From: JAJEAO01 sp963667635
Lineage (GTDB): Bacteria; Acidobacteriota; Vicinamibacteria; Marinacidobacterales; Marinacidobacteraceae
NCBI GenBank assembly: GCA_965232015.1
Contig: OZ246946.1
Location: forward strand, 1,984,001-2,048,000
DNA length: 64,000 nucleotides
Direction of reading: 5' to 3'
The position numbers and the translations under genes are program-made. Of the stretch, positions 27,298 through 37,125 are shown in pieces. How positions within the stretch are numbered: the stretch's first letter is position 1; each line of letters starts with the position of its first letter. The notes under the pieces are model-generated. The model did not search any database. It saw nothing but the letters and a program-made list of their open reading frames with translations, and had not been told where the DNA came from.

Positions 27298-28059
27298 TCA
27301 TGCGGGCCGCGCCGCCGGACGCAGCATGGCTTCGAGGAGGGAACGGGCGCGCAGGGGGCGCTCGGCGGCGGCGAGCGCGAGCCGCCCGTGGAACTCGAAC
27401 AGCTCGGCCTCGGCCCGGGAGGGCGCCGCCACCTGGCCCGGCCCGAGCCGCCAGAAATCGCCGAGCGCCGCGAGGGCCGCCGCCGAGAGGCTGGCGTCCG
27501 GCTCGGCGCGGCCGCGGGCGCATTCGGGACAGGCGAACACCGGTCCGCTGGCGAAGTAGCGGGCGCCGCCGGCGTCGAACCCGGCGCCGCAGGCGCAGCG
27601 GCCGGGACGCGGGTAGAGGCCGGCGAAGCGAAGCACCCACGCCTCGGCGTAAGCCGTCACCAGGGCCGGCGGCCGGCCGGCGAGCAGCGCGTTCCGGCAG
27701 GCGGCGAGCAGGCGGAAGAGGCCCGGCTGGGGCTCGCCCTCCACGGCGAAGGTCTCCATGAGCTCGGAAAGGTAGCGAAGCGCGGCGCCCGGCAGGGGAT
27801 CGCGTAACAGCGGCAACGCCGAAACGACGACTTCGCACCGGTCCACCTGCACCAGATCGCGGGTCTCGCGCTCGAACCAGCCCGCCTCGACTTCGTTGCC
27901 GATCCCGAGCGAGTTCCCGAACCGCGACCGGGGCCGGCGGGCGCCCCGGACCCAGCCCCGAACCTTGCCTTCGTCGGCGCTGAACAGGACCGCCACCAGA
28001 TCGGCCTCGGCCACCCGGTGGGTGCGGAGCACGAAGCAGCGCGACTGTCGGAGCGGCAT
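27298..28059 (-). CDS. recO: DNA repair protein RecO
   Basis: This is a 253-residue recombination mediator that, with RecR/RecF, loads RecA on SSB-coated gaps. The N-terminal OB fold begins PLRQSRCFVLRTHRVAEADLVAVLFS. The C-terminal helical part holds a zinc-binding CACGAGF...FACPECA cysteine cluster. It sits between mgtE and glyQ on the same strand, with 12-bp and 58-bp gaps. Confidence 0.92.
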   Translation of the reverse strand: MPLRQSRCFVLRTHRVAEADLVAVLFSADEGKVRGWVRGARRPRSRFGNSLGIGNEVEAGWFERETRDLVQVDRCEVVVSALPLLRDPLPGAALRYLSELMETFAVEGEPQPGLFRLLAACRNALLAGRPPALVTAYAEAWVLRFAGLYPRPGRCACGAGFDAGGARYFASGPVFACPECARGRAEPDASLSAAALAALGDFWRLGPGQVAAPSRAEAELFEFHGRLALAAAERPLRARSLLEAMLRPAARPA

Positions 28060-28071
28060 GACGACGCCGCG

Positions 28072-29430
28072 TCAGAGGCCCGCGAGCAGCAGGGTCCCGA
28101 GGCCGAGAAACAGGAAGAACCCGGCCACATCGGTCGCGGTGGTGACGAACACCGAGGAGGCGAGCGCCGGATCCACCGACAGCCACCGCAGCGTGAGCGG
28201 CATCAGGGTGCCCACGATGGCCGCGGTGACCAGGGTTCCCACCATGGCGAGGGCGAGGGCGACGCCGATCCTCGGGTCCCCCTTCCACAGCCACGCGACC
28301 AGGCCGATGAGCAGGCCCAGGATGACGCCGTTCACCGCCCCGACCGCCAGTTCCTTGAACAGCGTCTTGCGGCTGTTCTTCCAGCTCAGTTCGCCCAGCG
28401 CGATCCCGCGGACCATGACCGTCAACGTCTGGTTCCCGGCGTTGCCGCCGAGCAGCGGCACCATCGGCATGAACACGGCGAGAACCGCGAAGCGGGCGAT
28501 GGACGCCTCGAACAGGCTGACCACGGAGGCGGCGAGAAACGCCGTCCCGACGTTGACCGCGAGCCACGGCGCCCTCATGCGGACCGACCGCGACGCCCGC
28601 GTCGCGACGCTCTCGGAGGAGCCGAGTCCGGCCATCCGGTACATGTCCTCGGTCGCCTCGTCCTTGATGACGTCGATCACGTCGTCCACCGTGATGACGC
28701 CCATCAGCTTCCCGTGCGCGTTCACGACCGGCACGGCGAGGATGTTGTAGCTCGCGACGAGCTGGGCGACTTCCTCCTGGTCCACATCGGTGCGGACCCG
28801 CAGCACGTCGGTGATCATCACCTCGGACAGGACGGCGTCCGGACGGCGGTGAAGGAGCTGGCGCAGCGACAGGACCCCGACCAGGGTGTCGTGCCGGTCC
28901 ACGATGTAGATGTAGAAGACCATCTCCACATCGGGGGACTGCTGGAGCTGCCCGATCGCCTCGCCGATCGTGGTGTCCTCGCGCAGCGAGAACACCTTCG
29001 GGTTCATGATGCGCCCCGCCGTTTCCTCCGGGTACTGGAGGAGGTCCTCCACATCGGAGGCCTCCCGGGTCCGCATGCCGAGGAGGACTTCCTCGCGCTG
29101 CTCCTCGGGGAGCGCGGTGAGGAAGTGGGCGGCGTCGTCGGGGTCGAGTTCCTGGAGGACCTGGGAGACCTCCGGCGGGTCGAACCGGATGAGGAGCGCA
29201 CCGCCGCGGTCGAGCCCCATTTCGCCGAGCGCCGACGCGGCGAGCGGCAGGTCCCGCTGGAACAGAACCCGGAAGGTCTTCAGCCGGTAGGCCTCCGGCA
29301 GGTCCACGAGGACCTGGGCCACATCGGCCGGATGGAGCTTGGCGAGGATCCGGTGCGCGTTAGCGAACGCCCCGCGGGACACCAGCTTCCACACCGTCTC
29401 GGCGAGGAGCGGCGTCTTGGTGAGAGGCAT
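28072..29430 (-). CDS. mgtE: Magnesium transporter MgtE
   Basis: This is a 452-residue Mg2+ channel. The ATG at 29430 gives a complete N-domain (residues 1 to about 130, LHPADVAQVLVDLPEAYRLKTFRVL), followed by the CBS pair (YPEETAGRIMNPKVFSLRED; VVNAHGKLMGVITVDDVIDVI) and a plug helix. Five membrane segments follow, including FMPMVPLLGGNAGNQTLTVMVRGIALGE, the conserved selectivity segment. The upstream frame is open but low complexity. Gating by intracellular Mg2+ through the N and CBS domains is known for the family. No M-box riboswitch is apparent upstream. Confidence 0.96.
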   Translation of the reverse strand: MPLTKTPLLAETVWKLVSRGAFANAHRILAKLHPADVAQVLVDLPEAYRLKTFRVLFQRDLPLAASALGEMGLDRGGALLIRFDPPEVSQVLQELDPDDAAHFLTALPEEQREEVLLGMRTREASDVEDLLQYPEETAGRIMNPKVFSLREDTTIGEAIGQLQQSPDVEMVFYIYIVDRHDTLVGVLSLRQLLHRRPDAVLSEVMITDVLRVRTDVDQEEVAQLVASYNILAVPVVNAHGKLMGVITVDDVIDVIKDEATEDMYRMAGLGSSESVATRASRSVRMRAPWLAVNVGTAFLAASVVSLFEASIARFAVLAVFMPMVPLLGGNAGNQTLTVMVRGIALGELSWKNSRKTLFKELAVGAVNGVILGLLIGLVAWLWKGDPRIGVALALAMVGTLVTAAIVGTLMPLTLRWLSVDPALASSVFVTTATDVAGFFLFLGLGTLLLAGL

Positions 29431-29720
29431 GGCGGGACCGGGGGCGCATCTCGACGGGACCGGGGCCGGGTTCCGGAGGTTGGGCGGCGCCGTCGAGCTG
29501 CATCCGCCGAATTCTACCATCGGGGCGGGCTGCCGAATCCGCGCCGGCGCACCCCCGCCGGCGCCCCCTTTCGGGACCGGGATGCCCCGTCCGCCGGCTC
29601 CGCGGGGGCCGATCCGGCGCCCGGCCGACCGGCCCGGCGCCCTGCCGGCAACCGGGAGCCGCGCCTGCACCCTGCCGGCGACCGGGAGCCGCGCCCTCGG
29701 TGGGTATCGTCAGGCGCACC

Positions 29721-32003
29721 ATGACGCCCCGCAGGTTTCCGGCCCTTCCCTCCGTCCTCGTTCGCGCCGCCGTCTCCCTCGCCGCCACCGGCGCTCTGCT
29801 GGGATGGCTCGCGACGGTCCCCGCGGGCGCCCAGCCGCGGTTCACCCCCGAGGCGGCGCTCGACGTGCGCACTCCGGCGATCGCGGCCATGACCGACGAC
29901 GGCGCCCGGGTGGCGGTGACGGTCAGGTCCCGTCGCGACCGGCTGAATGTGGACCACCAGCGCTTCGGCGACCCGACCTACATCTCCCCGGTCGCCACCC
30001 GGCTGCTGATGATCGACACCGGGACCGGAGGTCGGACCTGGCTCCACGAGGACCCCGTCCCGTTGCGGGGCGCCGCCTGGTCCCCGGACGGAGGGCGCCT
30101 CGCCTGGTTCGCGGTTCTCGAGGGGCGGTACCGGCTCCGCCTCTTCGACGTCGCGCGCGGCGAGGACCGGACCCTGCCCCTGCGCACCGATCGGGAGATC
30201 GCGTCCTCCTCGCCGCTGGTCTGGTCGCCCGACGGCGCCAGCGTCCTGCTGGGACTTCGGCCGGATGGATGGGCGGAGGAAGCGCGCGCCGCGTTCCACG
30301 CGCTCACCGACGCCGACGTGATCGTCCAGGACTCGCGCAACGACTTCCTCGCCTGGGACCGCGTGCGCAACCTCGCCGATCGGATGGAGACGGTGCTCGT
30401 CTCGGTCGCCGACGGCAGCGTGCGGGAGGTTCTATCGGCGGCGACGCCGGTGGACCCCGACTTCTCGGAAGACGGGTCCGCCCTTGCCTATTCGACGGCC
30501 ACCCGCACGAGAACGTCGTACACCCGCCGTGACGGAACCGAGTACGAACTGTTCCGGCTGGATCTCGCGCCCGGCTCGGAGCCGGTCTCGCTCCACAACA
30601 CCGGGGAGGAGCGGCTGGAGGTCGCCTGGAACGAGTCCCGGGACGCTTTCGCCTACGCCGACGAGGGCGCGGTGTTCGTGCGGCGGGTGAACGAGGACGA
30701 GGCGGTGGACGTGACCGCGAATCATCGCGGCGATGCGGACGAGCCGGATTGCCCCCCGGACGCCGATGCGGAGGCGGGCGGCGCGAACGGCGCCATCTGC
30801 TTCGAGGTCGAACGCTGGAGCCCCTCCGGGGGGCAGCTCCTCCTGTCCTCGCAGCGGGCGTGGCTCCTCCTCGATCTCGCCAGCGACGACATGCGCACGG
30901 TGCTCGAACTCGAAGAGGATGAGGACGAGCGTCCCCGCCGCGAGATTCAGGGCTGGAGCGCCGACGGCCGGCGCCTCTACTTCTCCACATCGGCCCGGGA
31001 CCGCTGGCGGCGGGGCCTCGAGCGACTCGACACCGCGTCCGGCGACATCGAGACCCTGATTCTGGACGACCGCCTCTACCGGTCCTGGCAGGTCTCGGAC
31101 GATGGGTCCACGCTGGTCTTCGCCCGGTCGGACGGCGACCATCCGGACGAGATCTGGACGGCCCGCGGGGACGGGTCCGGGGCGCGGCAACTCACGAATT
31201 CGAATCCGCAGCTCGACGCCGTGGCGCTGACCCGGAGCGAGCTCGTCGAGTACCTCGACGTGGACGGCAACACGCTCTACGGGATCCTCTACTACCCGGT
31301 GGGATACGAGCCGGGGCGGGTCTATCCGATGGTCGCGGAGATCTACGAAGAGTTCTTCGACAACGGGTTCAACGAGAACATGAACCTGATCACCGCCCGC
31401 GGGTGGTTCGGGTTTCGGCCCTCGGTGCGCTTCGAGGAGGGGTTTCCGGGTGAGGCGTGGCTGAAGGCGGTTCCCAACGGGATCAACAAGGTCATCGAGC
31501 GCGGCCTCGTGGCGGCGGACCGGGTGGGGGTGTACGGGCAGAGTTACGGCGGCTACGCGACGAACCTCCTCATCACGCAGACCGACCGGTTTGCGGCGGC
31601 GGCCAACGTGTCGGGCAAGGTCAACATCATTTCCTTCCTCGGCGACTCGCCGAAGATCACCACCCGCAACTACGCGGCTGCCGAGGTGGGACAGGACCGA
31701 ATCGGCGCGACGCTGTGGGAGCAGCCGCACAAGTACATCGCGCACTCGGCGGTTCTGTTCGCGGACCGCATCGAGACACCGCTCCTCATGCTCTCGGGCG
31801 AGGGCGACTGGAACGTGCCCGCCACGAACCAGCGCGAGATGTACTACGCCCTCAGGCGGCTGGGGAAGGAGGTCGTGTGGGTGCACTACACCGCCGGCGG
31901 GCATGGCGCCGGACGCGCCAGCACCGAGGCCGACTTCCTCGACCACTGGCGACGGATGTTCGACTGGTTCGCCGAGCACTTCGGCGAGGAACCGCAGGAC
32001 TGA
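29721..32003 (+). CDS. Secreted S9-family prolyl oligopeptidase-like serine peptidase
   Basis: The start at ATG 29721 gives a 760-residue precursor with a signal peptide (VLVRAAVSLAATGALLGWLATVPAGA). The middle part is a beta-propeller with repeated WSPDG-like strands. The C-terminal alpha/beta-hydrolase has the nucleophile in VGVYGQSYGGYATNLL, Asp in MLSGEGDWNVPATNQREMY and His in YTAGGHGAGR. It probably degrades oligopeptides in the periplasm or outside the cell. It precedes an M28 peptidase gene with a 49-bp gap, so they likely form one operon. Confidence 0.94.
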   Translation: MTPRRFPALPSVLVRAAVSLAATGALLGWLATVPAGAQPRFTPEAALDVRTPAIAAMTDDGARVAVTVRSRRDRLNVDHQRFGDPTYISPVATRLLMIDTGTGGRTWLHEDPVPLRGAAWSPDGGRLAWFAVLEGRYRLRLFDVARGEDRTLPLRTDREIASSSPLVWSPDGASVLLGLRPDGWAEEARAAFHALTDADVIVQDSRNDFLAWDRVRNLADRMETVLVSVADGSVREVLSAATPVDPDFSEDGSALAYSTATRTRTSYTRRDGTEYELFRLDLAPGSEPVSLHNTGEERLEVAWNESRDAFAYADEGAVFVRRVNEDEAVDVTANHRGDADEPDCPPDADAEAGGANGAICFEVERWSPSGGQLLLSSQRAWLLLDLASDDMRTVLELEEDEDERPRREIQGWSADGRRLYFSTSARDRWRRGLERLDTASGDIETLILDDRLYRSWQVSDDGSTLVFARSDGDHPDEIWTARGDGSGARQLTNSNPQLDAVALTRSELVEYLDVDGNTLYGILYYPVGYEPGRVYPMVAEIYEEFFDNGFNENMNLITARGWFGFRPSVRFEEGFPGEAWLKAVPNGINKVIERGLVAADRVGVYGQSYGGYATNLLITQTDRFAAAANVSGKVNIISFLGDSPKITTRNYAAAEVGQDRIGATLWEQPHKYIAHSAVLFADRIETPLLMLSGEGDWNVPATNQREMYYALRRLGKEVVWVHYTAGGHGAGRASTEADFLDHWRRMFDWFAEHFGEEPQD

Positions 32004-32052
32004 GCCGCGCGCCGTCCCCGCCTCGGGGGGGGAATCGGTAGGCTCGCAACCC

Positions 32053-33597
32053 ATGACCCGACTCCTGTTTCCGTCCTTGGCCGCCCTTCCTCTGGCCGCT
32101 GCGACCGCCGCGGCGCAACCGGTGGACGTGGACTCCGAGATGGTGGCGAAGATCCGACAGGAAGGCCTGACCCGTTCCGAGCTGCCCGCCACCCTGTCGT
32201 GGATGACGGACGTGCTCGGGGGCCGTCTCACGAACTCGGCGGCCATGGAACGGGCGCAGCAGTGGGTGGTCTCCGAGATGGAGCGGATCGGGCTGAGCCG
32301 CATCGTCCGGGAACCGTTCATGGACTACGGGGTGAGCTGGGACAACGAGTACTTCGAGATCCACATGACCGAGCCGACCTACCACCGGCTCACCGGCTAC
32401 CCCATCGCGCACACCCCGGGGACCGATGGGCGGCTCCGGCTCGAGGCCGTGATCGCCGACGTCCGCTCCCGGGCCGATCTCGACCCGCTCCGCGGCCGCC
32501 TCTCGGGGATGGCCGTTCTCTCCACGCCGCCGGCCGCGGTGGACCGGACCCGGTTCGCCACCGGAACGCCCCGGCGGACCGACGAGGAGATGCGGCGGCT
32601 CGCGGAGGAGGAGGTCGTGCCGTCCCGGCCCGCGGACGACCCTCCCTTCACCTCGCCCCGCTCGGGCCCGCTTCCGAACCCGGACGCGTTGACGCCGGAA
32701 GACCGGCTGCGCTTCTACGTCGAGGAGGGGGCCGCCGTCGTCCTCGAATCGCGCAGCGGGTGGCCGGGAGCGGTGCGCGGGTTCGCACGCCCGGGGGCCA
32801 AGGTGGACCGGTGGGACCGGGACGCCACCCTCGGGTCGGTTCCGATCGTGGCGGTGACCCCGGAGCACTACAACCGGATGTACCGCATCCGGCGGCGGGG
32901 GCTTCCGGTCGGGATCGAGGTGGAGATCCGGAACCGCCACGGCGAGGCGCGGACCGAAGCGAACAACGTGTTCGGCGAGATCCCGGGGAGCGACCTCGCC
33001 CACGAGCTGGTCATGCTCGGCGCCCACTTCGACACCTGGCACGCGAGCCCGAACGCGAGCGACAACACCTCCGGGGTCGCGGTCATGCTGGAGGCGGTGC
33101 GGATCCTGAAGGCGATCGGCGCCGAGCCGCGGAGGACGATCCGGGTGGCGCTGTGGTCGGGCGAGGAGCAGGGGCTCTACGGCTCCCGCGCCTACGTCGC
33201 CAGGCACTTCGGCACCCGCGAGGATCCCGGCCCCGACTACGACAACCTCTCGGTGTACTTCAACCAGGACTACGGGCCCGGGCTGTATCGCGGGGTCTGG
33301 CTCCAGCACAACGAGCGGGTGCGACCGATCTTCGCCAGGTGGATGGAGCCGTTCCGCGATCTCGGCATGACGACGCTCGCGCCGCGAGGCGTCGGGAGCA
33401 CGGATCACGTGGCGTTCGACGAGGTCGGGCTCCCCGGCTTCCAGTTCCTCCAGGCCCGGGTCGGCGGCACCGGAGGGCACACGAACCTCGACTTCTACGA
33501 CACCCTTCCGATCGAGGATCTGAAGAAGAACGCGGTCATCATGGCGGCGTTCGTCTGGCACGCCGCCACCCTCGACGACAAGCTCCCCCGCCGGTAA
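32053..33597 (+). CDS. Secreted M28-family zinc peptidase
   Basis: This 514-residue precursor has a signal peptide (LLFPSLAALPLAAATAAAQP). A PA-like insert (residues about 130-300) precedes the M28 catalytic core: LGAHFDTWHASPNASDNTSG (His and bridging Asp ligands), LWSGEEQGLYGSRAY (catalytic Glu pair), NQDYGPG and GGTGGHTNLDFYD (final His). Such enzymes are aminopeptidases or carboxypeptidases acting on exported peptides. It is likely co-transcribed with the S9 peptidase upstream and followed 41 bp later by hisF. Confidence 0.93.
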   Translation: MTRLLFPSLAALPLAAATAAAQPVDVDSEMVAKIRQEGLTRSELPATLSWMTDVLGGRLTNSAAMERAQQWVVSEMERIGLSRIVREPFMDYGVSWDNEYFEIHMTEPTYHRLTGYPIAHTPGTDGRLRLEAVIADVRSRADLDPLRGRLSGMAVLSTPPAAVDRTRFATGTPRRTDEEMRRLAEEEVVPSRPADDPPFTSPRSGPLPNPDALTPEDRLRFYVEEGAAVVLESRSGWPGAVRGFARPGAKVDRWDRDATLGSVPIVAVTPEHYNRMYRIRRRGLPVGIEVEIRNRHGEARTEANNVFGEIPGSDLAHELVMLGAHFDTWHASPNASDNTSGVAVMLEAVRILKAIGAEPRRTIRVALWSGEEQGLYGSRAYVARHFGTREDPGPDYDNLSVYFNQDYGPGLYRGVWLQHNERVRPIFARWMEPFRDLGMTTLAPRGVGSTDHVAFDEVGLPGFQFLQARVGGTGGHTNLDFYDTLPIEDLKKNAVIMAAFVWHAATLDDKLPRR

Positions 33598-33638
33598 GGA
33601 GCGCTGCCGGCGCGCCGGCTCCGACATATCCTCCCCCC

Positions 33639-34427
33639 GTGCTGGCGCGGCGGATCATCCCCTGCCTCGACGTGAAGGACGGGCGGGTGGTGAAGGGGGT
33701 CCGGTTCGTCAACCTGACCGATGAGGGCGATCCGGTGGAGAGCGCCGTCGCCTACGACGCCGAAGAGGCCGATGAACTCTGCCTCCTCGACATCACCGCG
33801 ACCTGGGAGGAGCGCGGCACCGCGCTGCGTACGGTCCACGAGGTCGCCGAGGCGCTCTCGATCCCGTTCACCGTGGGGGGCGGCGTCCGCACCGTCCGCG
33901 ACATGGACCGGCTGCTGCGCGCCGGCGCCGACAAGGTTTCGGTGAACAGCGCCGCGGTGCGCCGGCCCGAACTGCTGCGCGAGGCGTCCCGCCAGTTCGG
34001 CTCGCAGTGCCTCGTCCTCGCGGTGGATGCGCGCCGCGACGGAAATGGCGGCTTCGAGGTCTTCACCGCCGGTGGGCGTCGTCCGACCGGGCTCAACGCC
34101 ATCGAGTGGATCCAGCGCGGGGAGGAGCTCGGCGCCGGAGAGATCCTCCTCACCAGCATGGACCGCGACGGCACTGGCGACGGCTACGACCTCGATCAGG
34201 TGGGACGGGCGGCGGAGGCGGTCCGGATTCCGGTGATCGCATCCGGCGGCGTGGGCGATCTGTCGCACATCGCCGAGGTCTTCGAGCGGACCGGCGCGAG
34301 CGCGGCGCTCGCCGCCACGATCTTCCACCGGCGGATCCACACGATCCCGGAGGCCAAGCGCCACCTCGCCGCCCGCGGCATCCCGGTGCGACCCCCGGAA
34401 CCGGAACTCGCCCCCTGCGCCGCCTGA
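33639..34427 (+). CDS. hisF: Imidazole glycerol phosphate synthase cyclase subunit HisF
   Basis: This 262-residue TIM barrel starts at GTG 33639 (VLARRIIPCLDVKDGRVVKGVRF). The catalytic Asp11 in CLDVKDG and the second Asp in LLTSMDRDGTGDGYD are present. Phosphate-binding loops are FTVGGGVRT and ASGGVGDLSHI. It takes ammonia from HisH to close the imidazole ring. It is the first gene of the short plus-strand his segment, 31 bp before hisIE. Confidence 0.97.
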   Translation: MLARRIIPCLDVKDGRVVKGVRFVNLTDEGDPVESAVAYDAEEADELCLLDITATWEERGTALRTVHEVAEALSIPFTVGGGVRTVRDMDRLLRAGADKVSVNSAAVRRPELLREASRQFGSQCLVLAVDARRDGNGGFEVFTAGGRRPTGLNAIEWIQRGEELGAGEILLTSMDRDGTGDGYDLDQVGRAAEAVRIPVIASGGVGDLSHIAEVFERTGASAALAATIFHRRIHTIPEAKRHLAARGIPVRPPEPELAPCAA

Positions 34428-34458
34428 CGCCTGCCGAGGACCCCCGCTGACCGGCGCC

Positions 34459-35115
34459 ATGGAAGCCGAGATCCGCTGGAACGACGCCGGGCTCGTCCCC
34501 GCGATCGTGCAGGACGCCTCCACCAGGCGCGTCCTCATGTTGGCGTGGATGAACCGGGAGGCGCTCGAACGCACCCTCCGCACCGGAACGGTCCACTTCT
34601 TCTCGCGGAGCCGCCAGACGCTGTGGCGGAAGGGGGAGACCTCCGGGAACGAGCTGCGCCTCGTCTCGCTGGCCAGCGACTGCGACCGCGACGCCCTGCT
34701 GGTGACCGCCGAGCCCGCCGGGCCCACCTGCCACACCGGCGAGACCTCCTGTTTCTTCCGACCGCTCGCGGGGGATAGCGAGGCTGCCGGCGCCCCCGCC
34801 CTCGACGCGGCGCTCGGCGAGCTGGCGCGCGTGGTCCACCGTCGCGCCCGGACCCTTCCTGAGGGCTCGTACACCACGCGCCTCCTCGAAGCGGGACCAC
34901 GACGCGCCGCTCAGAAGGTCGGTGAAGAAGGAGTCGAGGTCGCGCTCGCGGGAGCGGCGGGGACCGACCGGGAGCTCGTGGACGAGGCCGCCGACCTCCT
35001 CTACCACCTGCTCGTTCTGTTCGAGAGCCGGAGCGTGCCTCCGGGGCGGATCGCCGCCGAACTCGCCCGCCGGCGACGTCCGGCCCGGACCGACGACGGA
35101 CCGACGGGCGGCTGA
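34459..35115 (+). CDS. hisIE: Bifunctional phosphoribosyl-AMP cyclohydrolase / phosphoribosyl-ATP pyrophosphatase HisIE
   Basis: This 218-residue fusion catalyses steps 2 and 3 of histidine synthesis. The HisI domain (residues 1 to about 105) has LMLAWMNREALERTL, RSRQTLWRKGETSGN and the zinc/Mg residues in ASDCDRDALLV and CHTGETSCFF. The HisE domain (about 115-205) has the MazG-like KVGEEGVEVALAG and ELVDEAADLLYHLLVLFE. It converges with hisA with a 6-bp gap. Confidence 0.97.
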   Translation: MEAEIRWNDAGLVPAIVQDASTRRVLMLAWMNREALERTLRTGTVHFFSRSRQTLWRKGETSGNELRLVSLASDCDRDALLVTAEPAGPTCHTGETSCFFRPLAGDSEAAGAPALDAALGELARVVHRRARTLPEGSYTTRLLEAGPRRAAQKVGEEGVEVALAGAAGTDRELVDEAADLLYHLLVLFESRSVPPGRIAAELARRRRPARTDDGPTGG

Positions 35116-35121
35116 CCGGGA

Positions 35122-35895
35122 TCAGGCGAGCGCCGCGAACGCGTCGGCGAGCGTGAGGCGCCCTTCGTAGAGGGCTCGTCCCAGGATCACGCCGGCGACG
35201 TTCGCGCCGGGCTCACCCGCGCTGCGATCCCGCACCGCCCGCAGGTGCTCGGCGCTCCCGACCCCCCCGGCGACGATCACCGGAAGGCCGGACGCCACCG
35301 CGATCCCGAGCGCCGCATCGAGATCGGGGCCCTCCATCGTGCCGTCGCGCTCGATCCCGGTGTGGATGAGCGTGGCGGCGCCGCGCTCCGCCCACGACCG
35401 CGCCGCCGCCTCGGGCGTCGCCGGCGAAGTCTCCGCGCCCGGCGGCGGATCCACCCACCCCCGGGTCTGAAGCCGTCCGCCGCGCACGTCGAGCGCGATG
35501 GCGACGCCCTCTGGATCCTCTCGGATCGCAGCCTCCACGACTTCCGGCGACTCGACCGCGACCGTGCCGAAAACGACCCGGGCCGCCCCCGCATCGCGGA
35601 GCGCCCGGTAGTCCTCGACCGTCCGCACCCCGCCGGCGACCTGGACCGCGAGGGGGGACTCCTGAAGGAGGCGCTCCACCGCGCGGCGATTCCCGCCATC
35701 CCCGAAGGCGGCGTCGAGATCCACCACGTGGAGCCGCCGGGCGCCGGCGTCGGCGAACCGGGCCGCCGCCTCCACCGGATCGCGCCCGTACACCGTCTCG
35801 CGGTCCCGTTCCCCGCGCATCAGGCGCACCACCCTCCCGCCGGAGAGATCCACCGCCGGGATCGGCTCGATCGCGGGTGACGGACCCCGGCTCAC
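35122..35895 (-). CDS. hisA: ProFAR isomerase HisA
   Basis: This 257-residue TIM barrel carries out the Amadori isomerisation before HisF/HisH. I chose the GTG at 35895 because it overlaps the hisH stop (GTGA); the frame is open further upstream. Motifs are IPAVDLSGGRVVRL (catalytic Asp), LHVVDLDAAFG, VQVAGGVRTVEDYRAL, IHTGIERDGTMEGPD (second Asp) and VIVAGGVGSAEHL. It is the last gene of the minus-strand his operon. Confidence 0.96.
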   Translation of the reverse strand: MSRGPSPAIEPIPAVDLSGGRVVRLMRGERDRETVYGRDPVEAAARFADAGARRLHVVDLDAAFGDGGNRRAVERLLQESPLAVQVAGGVRTVEDYRALRDAGAARVVFGTVAVESPEVVEAAIREDPEGVAIALDVRGGRLQTRGWVDPPPGAETSPATPEAAARSWAERGAATLIHTGIERDGTMEGPDLDAALGIAVASGLPVIVAGGVGSAEHLRAVRDRSAGEPGANVAGVILGRALYEGRLTLADAFAALA

Positions 35896-36491
35896 GACAG
35901 CCTCAGGTAGTTGCGGAGGACGGCCGCTCCCAGCCGGGCGCTCTTTTCGGGGTGGAACTGGATGCCGAGGATCCGGTCCTTCCCCGCTGCCGAGGCGAAC
36001 CGGACGCCGTAGTCGGTCACCGCCAGCCGGTGCGCGGGATTGTCGGGGTCGGCGTGGAACGAGTGGAGGAAGTAGGCGTAGCCGCCCTCCGGGATTCCAT
36101 CGAACAGCGGCGTCCCCCCGATGTCCTCGAGCTGGTTCCAGCCGATGTGGGGCACCCGGAGCGAGCCGTCGAAACGCCGCACCCGGCCGGGGAGCAGGCC
36201 GAGACCGGAAACGCCCGGCGCCTCTTCGCTCTCTTCGAAGAGCATCTGGAGCCCCACGCAGATCCCGAGGAGCCACGCCCCGCGCTCCGCCGCCCGCCGG
36301 ACCGGCTCCTCGAGTCCCCGTTGGCGCAGCGCCGTCATCGCCTCGCCGAAGTGCCCGTCCCCGGGGAGCACCAGCCGCCGCGCCGCGGCCACCCGTTGGG
36401 GATCGGAGGTGAGGAACGCATCCGCGCCGGCGCGCCCGAGCGCCCGCGCCACGCTGCCGAGGTTTCCCGCCCCGTGGTCCACCACGACCAC
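35892..36491 (-). CDS. hisH: Imidazole glycerol phosphate synthase glutaminase subunit HisH
   Basis: This is a 199-residue class I glutamine amidotransferase that supplies ammonia to HisF. The catalytic triad is Cys78 in LLGICVGLQMLF and the His/Glu pair in GIQFHPEKSARLG. The oxyanion-adjacent element reads LPGDGHFGEAM, where PG(V/D)G is typical. It starts at GTG 36491, 22 bp after hisB, and overlaps hisA by 4 bp. Its partner HisF is on the opposite strand about 1.5 kb away. Confidence 0.96.
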   Translation of the reverse strand: MVVVDHGAGNLGSVARALGRAGADAFLTSDPQRVAAARRLVLPGDGHFGEAMTALRQRGLEEPVRRAAERGAWLLGICVGLQMLFEESEEAPGVSGLGLLPGRVRRFDGSLRVPHIGWNQLEDIGGTPLFDGIPEGGYAYFLHSFHADPDNPAHRLAVTDYGVRFASAAGKDRILGIQFHPEKSARLGAAVLRNYLRLS

Positions 36492-36513
36492 CGTCGGCCC
36501 GCCGGCAACCGGC

Positions 36514-37125
36514 TCAGACAGAGAGCGTCCCCTTGGTCGAGGGCACCTCCGCCCCGATCACGGTCTTCGCCTCGGCGAACGCGCGGGCGAACGCCTTGAA
36601 CACGGTCTCGGCGATGTGATGGCTGTTCCGGCCGGTGAGGCCATCCACGTGGACCGTGATCCGGGCCCGATCGGTGAGCGCCCGGAAGAAGTCCTCGAAC
36701 AGCTCGGTGGGGGCCTCCCCCACCCGGGCGGCGGGGAAGTCCACCCGCCAGGCGAGGAACGGCCGCCCGCACAGATCCACCACGACCCGCGAGAGCGCCT
36801 CGTCGAGCGGGCAGTGGGCGGAACCGAACCGGCGAACGCCGGCGAAATCGCCGAGCGCCGCCGCGAGACAGTCCCCGAGCGTGAGCCCGACGTCCTCCAT
36901 CGTGTGGTGCGGGTCCACGTGGAGATCGCCCTCGGCCTCCACCGAGAGGGAAATCCCGGAGTGGCGCGCGAAGGAGTCGAGCATGTGGTCGAAGAACCCG
37001 ATGCCGGTGGAGATCCGCACGGTGGGCGCGACCGGATCGAGATCGAGGGAGACCGCGACCCGGGTCTCGCGGGTGGCCCGCTCGCGGGCGGCCCTGCGGG
37101 GGGCGGCGGCGGACACCCGGTTCAC
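36514..37125 (-). CDS. hisB: Imidazoleglycerol-phosphate dehydratase HisB (monofunctional)
   Basis: This is a 203-residue IGPD. I chose the GTG at 37125, which overlaps the hisC stop (GTGA). Metal-binding motifs are present: GFFDHMLDSFARHSG, DPHHTMEDVGLTLG, FGSAHCPLDEALSRVVVDL and GRNSHHIAETVFKAFARA. It lacks the HAD phosphatase domain of enterobacterial HisB, so histidinol phosphatase must come from another gene outside this window. Confidence 0.97.
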   Translation of the reverse strand: MNRVSAAAPRRAARERATRETRVAVSLDLDPVAPTVRISTGIGFFDHMLDSFARHSGISLSVEAEGDLHVDPHHTMEDVGLTLGDCLAAALGDFAGVRRFGSAHCPLDEALSRVVVDLCGRPFLAWRVDFPAARVGEAPTELFEDFFRALTDRARITVHVDGLTGRNSHHIAETVFKAFARAFAEAKTVIGAEVPSTKGTLSV